Source: Actinomycetota bacterium (lineage in GTDB: Bacteria > Actinomycetota > Actinomycetes > Nanopelagicales > Nanopelagicaceae). Taken from it: a stretch of 27,854 bases of DNA. The position numbers were made by a program, and so were the translations under genes. The notes beneath the pieces are model-generated. The model made no database searches, had not been told where the DNA came from, and was given only the letters and a program-made list of their open reading frames with translations. This document shows, piece by piece, positions 1-7,898 of the stretch (its first letter is position 1; every line of letters starts with the position of its first letter). The stretch spans positions 1 through 27,854 of the forward strand of contig NSHZ01000009.1 of NCBI GenBank assembly GCA_002737595.1, given 5' to 3'.

Positions 1-237
1 CCAGACATCCTTCACCCATGGATGTGCATCTTTAATATTTAACCGCCCAGTACGAAGGCGACTGACTTCACTCGTTGGCCTGTATGTTGAGAAGAGTTCA
101 TCAATACGATGGAAGTATTGGACCATCTCTTGCACTCCCGCACACAACTCATCTTCTGAGTGCTTCGAAGAATTGAGAATGATCGATACAACAGTGCCCC
201 AAACTTCTTCGTTATGCACGAATTTCTGAAGCGGCAT
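1..237 (-). CDS. apbE: FAD:protein FMN transferase ApbE, N-terminal part (runs off the window)
   Basis: ApbE proteins transfer FMN from FAD onto a Thr of exported FMN_bind-domain proteins. Only the first 79 codons are inside the window. The translation begins MPLQKFVHNEEVWGT and carries the family's N-terminal signature: G-T-V near residue 15, then FSTYRPTSEVSRLRTG around residues 49-64, the usual 'R.-SE.SRLN' segment. I chose the ATG at 235-237, 9 bases after the FMN-binding gene's stop and in the same frame; no strong ribosome binding site precedes it, so it may be translationally coupled. No signal peptide is visible at this start, whereas many ApbE proteins are exported, so either it is Tat/Sec-independent or it acts at the membrane by another route. 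The immediate upstream gene encodes its likely substrate. The family call is strong; the catalytic C-terminal part cannot be seen. Confidence 0.85.
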   Translation of the reverse strand, partial: MPLQKFVHNEEVWGTVVSIILNSSKHSEDELCAGVQEMVQYFHRIDELFSTYRPTSEVSRLRTGRLNIKDAHPWVKDVW

Positions 238-246
238 GCGATTTGC

Positions 247-672
247 TTACAGACCCGCTGCGGTGAGGGCAGATTGCAAAGAATTTATCCAAGCCCCACT
301 GGTATAGGTGGCACCACCTACGCCAGCAACATTTGCTGAATCCTTGGCTGCGAGCGTTTGTTTTACCAGCCACGGAATGGCTTGTTGACTGATCCATGCA
401 GAGCGGTTATCACGATTGGGATAACTCACTGCCTTTGCAGCAGTGACTACACCATTCGTTACCGTGATTTGAACTGAGACCGTACCAAAACCGCCAGCGT
501 TATATCCGCCACCAGTGACCGTGACATCCGAAGCCGCACCAGAGTTGATGGTGGCGTCACCACTTGACGGGGAGATACTGCTTGATGCACTTGTAAGTTG
601 CGCCGGCGTAAATGAGAGCACTGCAGATATACCTGCGACTGTACCGCCAGTGATTAAGAGGGCCCTCTTCAT
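247..672 (-). CDS. Exported FMN-binding domain protein
   Basis: A 141-residue protein with an N-terminal hydrophobic signal/anchor (about residues 4-21, no lipobox Cys), a Ser/Ala-rich linker to about residue 45 and one FMN_bind domain (about 48-141). The flavinylation motif GGATYTSGA lies near the C-terminus; by analogy with NqrC/RnfG the Thr after Ala, T122, is the expected phosphoester-FMN site. It most likely shuttles electrons outside the membrane from the flavocytochrome encoded directly upstream, and is matured by the ApbE encoded directly downstream. The start ATG at 670-672 has a good ribosome binding site (GAGGAG, 5-base spacer) that overlaps the TGA stop of the upstream gene, so translation is coupled. 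Compact single-domain proteins of this kind are common in actinobacterial ferric-reductase loci. The final electron acceptor is unknown. Confidence 0.88.
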   Translation of the reverse strand: MKRALLITGGTVAGISAVLSFTPAQLTSASSSISPSSGDATINSGAASDVTVTGGGYNAGGFGTVSVQITVTNGVVTAAKAVSYPNRDNRSAWISQQAIPWLVKQTLAAKDSANVAGVGGATYTSGAWINSLQSALTAAGL

Positions 673-681
673 CTCTTCTCC

Positions 682-2022
682 TCATTCCTCATGGAAAGCA
701 AACGCCTCGTCGTGGAATCGATCACTTGGTACACCAAGTGCTTCAACAGTGTGACGAACTCGGTGTACTAAAGCCTCTGGACCGCAAACAAATACGTCGC
801 AGAGGGCAATATGTGGAACGATCGAGACCAGATGGGTTGGTGTCAACGGATATTGCGCTCGGGGACCAATCATGTAATGAATGCGAGCATTTAATTGTTC
901 TGCCAAGAAATTTAATTCTTTATGTAGCACTACATCATCCTCGCGCGAGGCACGATAAATCACGTCGATAGATGAACCTTTGGGAAACTCCTCCATCAGC
1001 GCTCGAAGCGGAGTAATGCCCACACCGCCACCGACCAGCAGTACGTGCTTGCCGGTGGCCCGATTAGCTGTGAAAATTCCGTATGGTCCTTCGGCTAGCA
1101 CTCGAGTCCCCGGTTTGAGATGAGCTAGTGAGTGCGAGTGATCTCCCAAATCCTTCACGGTGATGCGAAGCAATTTTGAATGTGGCGCTGCTGAAAGCGA
1201 GTACGGATGTGATTGCCACCAGTAATTCTTGGTAAGAAATCTCCATCCAAAGAAATTTCCGCCACGAGCGCCCATCTTGTCGAGGCGACGCCCGCGGATA
1301 TGCACGCTCACCACGCCCGGACCTTCAACGACTACCTTCTCTACCACAAGGCCGTGAATAATTGAACGGAGAAGTGGTAGAAGTAAGCGCCATAAGACCA
1401 TGGATCCACCTACGAAGATATACATCCCAATCCACCACTTTTTTGCGAGTGGATGAGAAATGAACATCACGCCATTGAGGATTTGGTGCATAAAGGAGAG
1501 TGCGATAGCAAGATATGTGTAGAGGTGGATAATCCACCACGTTTCATAAGCCATTTTTGCACGAGCTTTACGATATGAAGTGACGCCTGCGGCCATCATC
1601 AATATGAATCCGGCGAGCGCGGGCAACATCCACGAATAAGTCGTGACCATATTCCAGAACTCTTTATACACAGGGATTCGGTCATTACTGGAATATCCAA
1701 AGACAACAAGAATTACATGAAGAAGAATGAGGTAGAGCGACCAAGGCCCAAGCTTTCGATGCCAGGTCACCATGCGATCGTGACCCACTGAGCGCTCCAC
1801 CCACGGAATGCGAGCAACCAGCAGTAATCCCACTAACACAAGATAGGTGCCGATGAGGGCCGCGAAGCGTGAGGCAATAGTGATGAGTCCGGAGGTCTTC
1901 GTCAGATCCTCAGAGGTGAAGGAAATAACCTCGAGAGCGAGAGTGAAACCAAGACCGATGCCCACCATCAGGGCGGCAGTGTCCCCAGCGCGATTAAAGC
2001 GCAGGACCGACTTTCGGCTCAT
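682..2022 (-). CDS. Ferric-reductase-like transmembrane flavocytochrome with FAD/NAD(P) module
   Basis: A 446-residue fusion of a six-helix ferric-reductase membrane domain (about residues 10-215) and a cytoplasmic ferredoxin-NADP reductase-like module (about 220-446). Two His pairs spaced as in FRE/NOX heme proteins are visible: the His of TWHRKLG paired with LLHVILV, and IIHLYTY paired with SFMHQI, suggesting two b hemes stacked across the membrane. The FAD motif is HPYSLS and the nucleotide-binding loop is LVGGGVGITPLR; the C-terminal VCGPEALV matches the NAD(P)H-side motif. It should move electrons from cytosolic NAD(P)H through FAD and heme to the outer face, where the neighbouring FMN protein can take them. 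I set the start at the ATG 2020-2022 because AAGGAGG lies 5 bases before it; the GTG two codons upstream overlaps that site. First gene of a three-gene minus-strand operon. Confidence 0.88.
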   Translation of the reverse strand: MSRKSVLRFNRAGDTAALMVGIGLGFTLALEVISFTSEDLTKTSGLITIASRFAALIGTYLVLVGLLLVARIPWVERSVGHDRMVTWHRKLGPWSLYLILLHVILVVFGYSSNDRIPVYKEFWNMVTTYSWMLPALAGFILMMAAGVTSYRKARAKMAYETWWIIHLYTYLAIALSFMHQILNGVMFISHPLAKKWWIGMYIFVGGSMVLWRLLLPLLRSIIHGLVVEKVVVEGPGVVSVHIRGRRLDKMGARGGNFFGWRFLTKNYWWQSHPYSLSAAPHSKLLRITVKDLGDHSHSLAHLKPGTRVLAEGPYGIFTANRATGKHVLLVGGGVGITPLRALMEEFPKGSSIDVIYRASREDDVVLHKELNFLAEQLNARIHYMIGPRAQYPLTPTHLVSIVPHIALCDVFVCGPEALVHRVRHTVEALGVPSDRFHDEAFAFHEE

Positions 2023-2102
2023 TTTCACCTCCTTTTACGCTCGAAGCCTCATCGGCTCACCTGTGAGAATTCTGAGATGCGTCTCCACGCCCCGTGCGGA
2101 TT

Positions 2103-2108
2103 TAGGCT
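2103..2108 (+). promoter_or_regulatory. -10 element TAGGCT for leaderless MFS gene
   Basis: TAGGCT ends 6 bases before the ATG at 2115 and no Shine-Dalgarno sequence fits between them. The transcript would therefore begin at or next to the A of the start codon. Confidence 0.6.
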
Positions 2109-2114
2109 AACCCC

Positions 2115-3389
2115 ATGGAGCCAAGTGGACACCCCGAAATCCGCTCCGTAATACCCATAGTAGAACGGGTCAGCGGGAAGGCATGGCTCTACTGGGGAGT
2201 CGCTGCGCTCGCCTATCTCGTGGCAGTCCACCAGCGCTCCTCATTTGGGGTGGCTTCACTCGATGCGGCTGATCGTTACCAGGTGGGACCTGCCATTCTC
2301 AGTCTCTTTCCCGTAGTCCAGTTGGTTGCCTACTCACTCTCTCAAATACCTGTAGGAGTGGCCCTAGATCATTTCGGTCCCCGGCGCATGATCACCATCG
2401 GTGCAATCATCATGGGTTTGGGACAACTCACTCTCGCTCTTTCCAGTATTTATCCGATTGCGATTCTTGGTCGCGCTGTCGTCGGCATCGGTGATGCTAT
2501 GACTTTTATTTCAGTACTTCGGGTGACAACCGCCTGGTTTCCACCTTCAAAGAACGCCATGATGACCCAAATTATTGGACTACTCGGGTGGTTCGGACAA
2601 CTGCTCTCTGCAATTCCGTTCGCTTTTATTTTACGTACACAAAGTTGGACGATCTCATTTGTAATTCTCACCGTGTCCGCCGTACTGGTAGGAATATCTT
2701 CTTACGCCATCATCCGGGACCGGAATCCTGAACTGCTCTCTAATACTTGGCCACGTCGCCGAGACCTCGTAGATCGTGTCAAAAATACCTGGGCTCATCC
2801 AGCTACAAAAATCGGGTTCTGGTCACATTGGAGTAGTCCATTCTCCACAAATATGTTCTCGTTACTCTGGGGAGTGCCTTTTCTTGTTAAGGGCGAAGGC
2901 ATGTCACAGAGCCAAGCAAGTACCTCACTTACGTCGATCGTGGTGTGTGGAGCACTTGCCGGTGTTGCATTCGGTTATCTCATCGGAAAATTCCCGAATC
3001 ACTTGGATCGTCTCTCTTATGGAGTCTGCATTTTGATTGCCACTTACTGGGCAGTGATTATTCTCTGGCCTGGGAGAGCGCCTTTCTTACTCCTCATTGG
3101 CCTGATGGGTGTGATTTCTATTGGGGGGCCGGGCTCTCTCATTGGATTCGCTCATGCTCGCAAACACATTCCTTTGGAAAACATGGGTACTGCGGATGGA
3201 ATCATTAACGCGGCTGGGTTCTACTCCACGCTTCTAGCAATGTTTGGCGTAGGAGTCCTGCTTCAGATCGGTGGTGGTTACTCCCAGGGAAGTTTCAAGA
3301 TAGCTTTTCTTGCGCTCTATCCGATCTGGATTCTTGGCATTATTAAAATTCGAAAATATAACAACCAGCTAAAGAGGTACAACTCATGA
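2115..3389 (+). CDS. MFS transporter
   Basis: A 424-residue major facilitator protein with about 12 hydrophobic helices. After a polar N-terminus (about 28 residues) helix 1 is followed by VHQRSSFGVASLDAADRY, a form of the N-terminal pattern common in actinobacterial MFS carriers; loop 2-3 carries GVALDHFGPRR, a version of the MFS A-motif. The central loop (about residues 198-220) is basic. The substrate cannot be told from the sequence. The start is the ATG at 2115, set 6 bases after a TAGGCT hexamer, so a leaderless transcript is likely. The stop codon overlaps the start of the aldo/keto reductase gene (ATGA), so the two are co-translated, and the carrier may import or export the substrate or product of that reductase. 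Divergent from the ferric-reductase operon. Confidence 0.85.
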   Translation: MEPSGHPEIRSVIPIVERVSGKAWLYWGVAALAYLVAVHQRSSFGVASLDAADRYQVGPAILSLFPVVQLVAYSLSQIPVGVALDHFGPRRMITIGAIIMGLGQLTLALSSIYPIAILGRAVVGIGDAMTFISVLRVTTAWFPPSKNAMMTQIIGLLGWFGQLLSAIPFAFILRTQSWTISFVILTVSAVLVGISSYAIIRDRNPELLSNTWPRRRDLVDRVKNTWAHPATKIGFWSHWSSPFSTNMFSLLWGVPFLVKGEGMSQSQASTSLTSIVVCGALAGVAFGYLIGKFPNHLDRLSYGVCILIATYWAVIILWPGRAPFLLLIGLMGVISIGGPGSLIGFAHARKHIPLENMGTADGIINAAGFYSTLLAMFGVGVLLQIGGGYSQGSFKIAFLALYPIWILGIIKIRKYNNQLKRYNS

Positions 3390-4312
3390 AGAACATCGGA
3401 AGTAGCGATCTTGTAGTCTCATCGCTCTGCTTAGGGGGAAACCCCTTTGGTTGGGGCGCCACCAAAGAGGAATCTTTCGAAGTGCTTGATAAATATGTTG
3501 CTGCTGGTGGGAACTTTATCGATACTGCAGACGTTTATAGCCAATGGAAGCCAGGCAACGTCGGCGGCGAGAGCGAAACCATCATTGGGTCATGGATGAA
3601 GGCGCGGAAGAACCGTGATCACATGGTGATCGCCACCAAAGTCGCCATGCTTGATACGCGCAAGGGTCTCTCGGTAAGCAATATTCCGGGCGCACTAGAT
3701 GACTCACTTGTGCGCCTAGGGACCGATTACATCGATCTCTATTACGCACATCAGGATGACCAAGAAACCCCTCTCGTGGAAACCTTGGGTGCCTTCGATG
3801 CCGCGGTGAATGCGGGAAAGGTAAGAGCGTTAGGCGCCAGTAATTATTCCCAAGAACGACTTCAGGAAGCTTTAAACATAAGTAAGGAGAGTGGTTTCGC
3901 TCCGTATGTAGCTTTGCAGACCTGGTTTAACTTGCTCGATCAAGACAAGTTGCCAACTTCGTTTCGTTCGTTCTGCGTAGCAAACAATATTGGAGTGCTT
4001 CCGTTCTATGGAGTTGCTCGCGGATTCCTTACAGGAAAATATCGCCCTGGTGTCACCGTCGAGAGTGTGCGCGCTTCGGGAGTTGAGAGCTATTCAAACG
4101 AACGCGGTTGGAACACGTTGACCAAGCTTGAAAAAATCGGCAAGGCCCATGGTGCACCAATTGCATCTGTCGCTCTTGCATGGTTGCGTGCGCAGGAATC
4201 TATCGTGGCACCCATCGCTAGTGCGCGGATAGCTTCACAACTCGATGACTTGTTGCCCACTCCGCAACTGACTGATCAGGAATTGGTGTCTCTCACAAAA
4301 GTAGGGGCATAG
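3386..4312 (+). CDS. Aldo/keto reductase
   Basis: A 308-residue TIM-barrel NADPH-dependent oxidoreductase of the aldo/keto reductase superfamily. The catalytic tetrad is complete: D46 and Y51 in FIDTADVYS, K85 in VIATKVA and H122 in LYYAHQDD. The C-terminal phosphate-binding segment (PIASARIASQLDDLL, about 276-290) is also present. Length is normal for bacterial members. The start ATG overlaps the stop of the upstream MFS gene by four bases, with a modest purine-rich site (AAAGAGG) about 8 bases before it, so it is the second gene of an operon. The 3' end overlaps the convergent Bcr/CflA-type gene by 37 bases. Substrate (aldehyde, ketone or sugar) is not determinable. Confidence 0.92.
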   Translation: MKNIGSSDLVVSSLCLGGNPFGWGATKEESFEVLDKYVAAGGNFIDTADVYSQWKPGNVGGESETIIGSWMKARKNRDHMVIATKVAMLDTRKGLSVSNIPGALDDSLVRLGTDYIDLYYAHQDDQETPLVETLGAFDAAVNAGKVRALGASNYSQERLQEALNISKESGFAPYVALQTWFNLLDQDKLPTSFRSFCVANNIGVLPFYGVARGFLTGKYRPGVTVESVRASGVESYSNERGWNTLTKLEKIGKAHGAPIASVALAWLRAQESIVAPIASARIASQLDDLLPTPQLTDQELVSLTKVGA

Positions 4313-5475
4313 CGCGGCAAGAGGGGAATAATGATGATTGCTGCAAATGCCATCGGAATAAAGAGTTCGTAAGCCATTGCAGTAAATGTTGCACTCACCG
4401 CATTAGCTCCGGCCGCAAAGATCGCGCCAAGGAAAGTTTGGCTTGCACCAAAGTAACCCGCCGCGGTTCCCGCCCGTGCTCCGTGATGATGAGTGGCTAG
4501 CGCGATGCAATTCGCAAAAGCAAAACCTATTGTGCTCATCGTGAGCAGCAAAAGAGCCGCCGAGATCCAGAGCGCTGGCTGATCAACGTGTGAATAGATC
4601 GCCAACGCGAACCCCCAGAAGGCGCCCCATGCGCAACCAAAACGAAGCATGGTGGCCGGACCAAAGTTAAGCAAGAGGCGGCGATTGATTTGACCAGCAG
4701 CCACAATTCCTAACCCATTCGCCGCAAAAAGAATTGAGAAGAGTTGCGGGGAGATGTTGAACTCACGCTGCAAAGCGAAAGTCGAAGTAGACAAATACAC
4801 CAACAGAGTTCCATTTACGAAAGCTGATGCGATCACTGACATCCGAAAGAGCGGATCTTTAAAGACCAAACTTCTTGCTTCGCGCTTTGCCGTCCTATTT
4901 GTGGGGATGCGACGCTCCTTGGGAAGTGTTTCTGGAAGCGTGATGAACACCAGCGTGATGAGGAGCAAACCAAAGAGGGCGAGGCAGTAGAAGATGCTCC
5001 GCCACGAAGCAAACTCAAGCAATGTTGATCCGATAATTGGTGAAACAATCGGTGCGACTCCCATGATGATCATCAGAGCGGAATACGCACGCGCCGCCGA
5101 ATTCCCATCCAGTAGATCACGCACTACCGCTCGGGACATCACTGTGCCCACTGAACTAGTGATTCCTTGAAGGAATCGAAGTGCAAGAAAGATCGTGATA
5201 GATGGCGCCCAGGCACAAGCCAAAGAAGTCACCGTGAAGAGTGATAAACCCCAAAAGAGGGTGGGTCTGCGTCCAAAGGAGTCGCTGATGCTCCCTACGA
5301 AGAGTTGGCCCGTAGCCGAACCAAGTAAGCAGGCCATCACAGAGTACTGCACGAGAGTTGTCGTGCTCCCAAAATCCCGTTCCAGCATAGGTAGAGCTGG
5401 AAGATAAGCATCGATCGTCACCGGTACCAGCGACATAAGCGCACCGAGGAGTGGGAGATGCTGACGAGACTTCAC
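4276..5475 (-). CDS. Bcr/CflA-family multidrug efflux MFS transporter
   Basis: A 399-residue protein with 12 predicted helices. The N-terminal pattern SLVPVTIDAYLPALPMLERDFG is characteristic of the Bcr/CflA (DHA1) drug exporters, followed by the A-motif GSISDSFGRRP and the helix-5 region GVAPIVSPIIGSTLLEFASWRSIF (antiporter motif C like). It should export small hydrophobic drugs or metabolites by proton antiport. The start is the GTG at 5473-5475; TAAGGT lies exactly 6 bases before it with no ribosome binding site, so the mRNA is probably leaderless. Its promoter overlaps that of the divergent DoxX-like gene inside a 17-base gap. The last 37 bases overlap the convergent aldo/keto reductase gene. 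Confidence 0.88.
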   Translation of the reverse strand: MKSRQHLPLLGALMSLVPVTIDAYLPALPMLERDFGSTTTLVQYSVMACLLGSATGQLFVGSISDSFGRRPTLFWGLSLFTVTSLACAWAPSITIFLALRFLQGITSSVGTVMSRAVVRDLLDGNSAARAYSALMIIMGVAPIVSPIIGSTLLEFASWRSIFYCLALFGLLLITLVFITLPETLPKERRIPTNRTAKREARSLVFKDPLFRMSVIASAFVNGTLLVYLSTSTFALQREFNISPQLFSILFAANGLGIVAAGQINRRLLLNFGPATMLRFGCAWGAFWGFALAIYSHVDQPALWISAALLLLTMSTIGFAFANCIALATHHHGARAGTAAGYFGASQTFLGAIFAAGANAVSATFTAMAYELFIPMAFAAIIIIPLLPRYAPTFVRDTNS

Positions 5476-5480
5476 TGGGC

Positions 5481-5486
5481 TACCTT
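5481..5486 (+). promoter_or_regulatory. -10 element TACCTT for leaderless DoxX-like gene
   Basis: TACCTT is followed by six bases (ACTCAG) and the GTG at 5493. It is almost the mirror image of the opposite -10, forming TACCTTA/TAAGGTA. Confidence 0.55.
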
Positions 5487-5487
5487 A
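5482..5487 (-). promoter_or_regulatory. -10 element TAAGGT for leaderless Bcr/CflA-type gene
   Basis: Read on the minus strand, TAAGGT is followed by six bases (AGCCCA) and then the GTG start at 5475. It overlaps by five bases the -10 of the opposite gene. Confidence 0.6.
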
Positions 5488-5492
5488 CTCAG

Positions 5493-5861
5493 GTGACCAC
5501 ATCGAATAGCGCCCGTGTCCTGGCAGCATTTCTGCTCTTTGCGGGAATCGCACACATCGCCAATCCCAAGTTCTTTGATGCGATCATCCCGCACTTTCTG
5601 CCACTATCTGCGCGCTTCTGGACGATTTCAAGTGGCATATTCGAAATTGCGGTCGGATTGTTAGTGCTTAACGCAAAGACCACACCTAAAGGTGGCTTAT
5701 TAGCCGCATTACTCTTTATTGCTGTCTTTCCTGGGAATCTCTATATGGCCTGGCTCTGGCGCCATCGTTCTTTTTGGGAGCAGGCAATCGCTTACGCACG
5801 TTTGCCACTTCAGATTCCGTTGATTCTTTGGGCACTTTCGATTTGGCGTTCTCGAAAGTAA
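5493..5861 (+). CDS. Small DoxX-like membrane protein
   Basis: A 122-residue protein with four hydrophobic helices and the DoxX-like arrangement: helix 1 with AGIAHIANPKFFDAIIPHFL (the 'GI.Hf..p..f..iiP..lP' pattern), helix 2 EIAVGLLVL, helix 3 with GNLYMAW, and a short basic end. Family members are membrane proteins of mostly unknown role, some linked to redox or oxidative stress. I prefer the GTG at 5493, 6 bases after a TACCTT -10 hexamer, over an in-frame ATG at 5451 that would lie inside the divergent exporter gene. It faces the secreted copper-protein gene tail to tail with a 15-base gap. Function not assignable beyond the family. Confidence 0.72.
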   Translation: MTTSNSARVLAAFLLFAGIAHIANPKFFDAIIPHFLPLSARFWTISSGIFEIAVGLLVLNAKTTPKGGLLAALLFIAVFPGNLYMAWLWRHRSFWEQAIAYARLPLQIPLILWALSIWRSRK

Positions 5862-5876
5862 GTAAGAAGTAAAAAG

Positions 5877-7163
5877 CTAATTTGTGTAATTGATAATTGC
5901 TAGACACATTTCATCTCTTGTGCCTTCGCCCCAGACAACATAATTCGGTGATAAGTCTCTAAACTCCGGAAGCTTAGAACGCAAGCTCACATCGTATGTG
6001 CAGGTAACTTTAATCTGGTCACCTTGGCTTGCCTGTATCGGTTTAGATTGCCAATCCGTTTTCTGATTATCGAAATCCCAGAGATCTCTTGATGAGAGAG
6101 TTGTGCTAGCTCCAGTCGCCTTATTGAAGTAGGTAACATTAATGGTGCGCCCAAGTTGATGCATATGTCCTGTTACCCCGTAGATGGCCGTCGCAGATGG
6201 CAAGGTACTCGTGCACTCGGAAGTATTGCTCACGACTGGGTTTCTCGGATCTTTACCGCAGATATAGAGCAAAGTGTTTTCTTGGAGCGAGGCTTTCTTC
6301 GAAGTGCGCTTGGCGAGATCGGCAAGCGCGGCATCCCGTGTACATAGGGGACCCTTCTCGGTAGATGTACATGCTAATTCAATGGGAGCGGCAATTAAGA
6401 GGGTCTTTAATTCACTGGTCTTTGCGCCCGTAGGGGCTAGCGAAAGAGCGACTTTCATCGATGCGCCCTGCGGTGCTCCACTTCGAAGATGGAAATGTGA
6501 TTGTAAAATAAATTGATCACCGGCTTTGATCTTCATGCCGGTATTTGCTGGATACTCTTTAAAATCTCCTCCTGGCGCCCAAAAAGATATCCAACTTGAG
6601 GGTGCGGCTGGTGAGAATGCTGTTGCCCCAGGAATTCCAGTATCTCCAAAACAGGACCATCCTGGTTCTTTGGATTGCGAGTCAACGAGCTTGGTTGCTG
6701 CAGTATTTGCAGCATCAACTTTATAGAGAATGCCATGGTGTGATACTTCTAAATTATTGGGTGTAATCGTCACGGCCTTGAGGAAAGTATCTGACAGAAA
6801 TTTGGGATCGAGCAGGAAACAGCGATAGTCATCGCTTCCTCCGTCTGGCGGGCTCGGCGCGTAATCAGGTGTGTTTAGCACTCCACCTGCAACAACCGTT
6901 GAAGCTGTTGGCGCTGTAGCCGCTGGTGTTGAAGCCGTTGGTGTCGGGGTTGCTGTATGCGAATGACTCGGAGTAGTCGCCAGTACTTTCCAAGTCAACT
7001 TCTTATTCACCGAGACACAGGTGTACTTGATTCCACTCTGTGTGTAAGTAGAGCCAGACTTCTTGCATGCTGAGCCTGGTTTGATGTTGGCAGCCTGCGC
7101 AAATGAAAGTGAAAGAGAGAAAGAAGCAAGCGCAATCGACACCACTGCGAGAATCTTCTTCAT
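5877..7163 (-). CDS. Secreted copper type II (PHM/DBH-like) monooxygenase-fold protein
   Basis: A 428-residue exported protein: signal peptide (about 1-24), a small two-Cys module (about 27-61, C33 and C49), a Thr/Pro/Ala/His-rich linker (63-90), then a PHM-like region to the end. Residues matching the ligands of peptidylglycine monooxygenase are all present: the HH pair in EVSHHGILY (142-143), a His in QSHFHLR (223/225) for the first copper, HMH in GHMHQLGR (333/335) and the Met in RDEMC (419) for the second copper. Several Cys could form disulfides. Such proteins are predicted to hydroxylate with copper and a reductant outside the cell; the substrate is unknown. Start is the ATG at 7161-7163, two bases after the deoD stop, with AGGA 6 bases upstream; likely cotranscribed with deoD, although the functional link is unclear. 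Tail to tail with the DoxX-like gene. Confidence 0.8.
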   Translation of the reverse strand: MKKILAVVSIALASFSLSLSFAQAANIKPGSACKKSGSTYTQSGIKYTCVSVNKKLTWKVLATTPSHSHTATPTPTASTPAATAPTASTVVAGGVLNTPDYAPSPPDGGSDDYRCFLLDPKFLSDTFLKAVTITPNNLEVSHHGILYKVDAANTAATKLVDSQSKEPGWSCFGDTGIPGATAFSPAAPSSWISFWAPGGDFKEYPANTGMKIKAGDQFILQSHFHLRSGAPQGASMKVALSLAPTGAKTSELKTLLIAAPIELACTSTEKGPLCTRDAALADLAKRTSKKASLQENTLLYICGKDPRNPVVSNTSECTSTLPSATAIYGVTGHMHQLGRTINVTYFNKATGASTTLSSRDLWDFDNQKTDWQSKPIQASQGDQIKVTCTYDVSLRSKLPEFRDLSPNYVVWGEGTRDEMCLAIINYTN

Positions 7164-7165
7164 AA

Positions 7166-7870
7166 TCAATCCTGTCCTGAGACTATGGTCTGCAAACTTA
7201 ATTCCACCATGTCATTAAGCGTGCGCTCACGTGCTTCAGCGCTCATTGCCTCATGTGTGTTGAGGTGATCTGTCACAGTGAGGATTGAGAGCGCACGTCT
7301 ATTTTTGCGTGCAGCTAGTGAATAGAGCGCACTTGTTTCCATCTCGAGAGCGAGTACGCCATGTTCACGGAGCCGATCTGTTGAATCGGTGGTGTCGTAA
7401 AACATGTCCATGGAGGCAACTCCGCCCACATGAACAGGGACTTTTGCAGCGAGTGAATGTGCAAGCTTGAGTAATGCGAAATCTGCCGGCGGCGAGAAGT
7501 CCAAGCCGTTGGTAGTACGTCGGTTAATCCCAGAGTCAGTGGAGGCAGTCATCGGTAAAATAATATCGCCAATCTGCACTGCATCTTGAATCGCGCCACA
7601 CGTTCCTATGCGAACGGCCACTTGTACGTGGTAATCCATAAAAAGTTCATGGAGGTAGAGCGACATTGAAGGTGCTCCCATCCCACTACCCATCACCGAT
7701 ACTCGGACCCCCTTATACGTACCCGTGAAACCGTACATCGCTCGGATGGCATTGAACTGCTTCGCACCGGTAAGGAAGTTTTCTGCGATCCACTTGGCTC
7801 GCATCGGATCACCAGGAAGGAGAATTCGCTCAGCCACTTCCCCAGGCGTTGCCGCTATTGTCATACTCAT
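7166..7870 (-). CDS. deoD: Purine-nucleoside phosphorylase, DeoD type
   Basis: A 234-residue member of the hexameric PNP family, close in length to E. coli DeoD (239). It splits purine (deoxy)nucleosides with phosphate into base and (deoxy)ribose-1-phosphate for salvage. Visible motifs: LLPGDPMRAKWIA (phosphate-binding Gly/Arg loop), GSGMGAPSM, RIGTCGAIQ, the nucleoside site VASMDMFYD and ALEMETSALY (E and M contact ribose), and the base-site Asp in TVTDHL. Translation could extend 22 codons further upstream, but the ATG at 7868-7870 fits the family's start and sits 7 bases after a TAGGCT hexamer, implying leaderless transcription. Divergent from the glutamine synthetase-like gene by 28 bases; followed 2 bases later by the secreted copper-protein gene. 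Confidence 0.94.
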   Translation of the reverse strand: MSMTIAATPGEVAERILLPGDPMRAKWIAENFLTGAKQFNAIRAMYGFTGTYKGVRVSVMGSGMGAPSMSLYLHELFMDYHVQVAVRIGTCGAIQDAVQIGDIILPMTASTDSGINRRTTNGLDFSPPADFALLKLAHSLAAKVPVHVGGVASMDMFYDTTDSTDRLREHGVLALEMETSALYSLAARKNRRALSILTVTDHLNTHEAMSAEARERTLNDMVELSLQTIVSGQD

Positions 7871-7877
7871 GGAGTAG

Positions 7878-7883
7878 AGCCTA
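7878..7883 (-). promoter_or_regulatory. -10 element TAGGCT for leaderless deoD
   Basis: On the minus strand TAGGCT is followed by seven bases and the deoD ATG at 7870. It decides the start against the longer reading frame, which would run through this hexamer. Confidence 0.6.
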
Positions 7884-7898
7884 ACCCCAGGAGAGCTT

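Noticed and set aside
2064..2074. AGAATTCT palindrome upstream of the ferric-reductase operon as an operator
   Set aside because: Only eight bases are symmetric and the outer bases mismatch; this occurs easily by chance.
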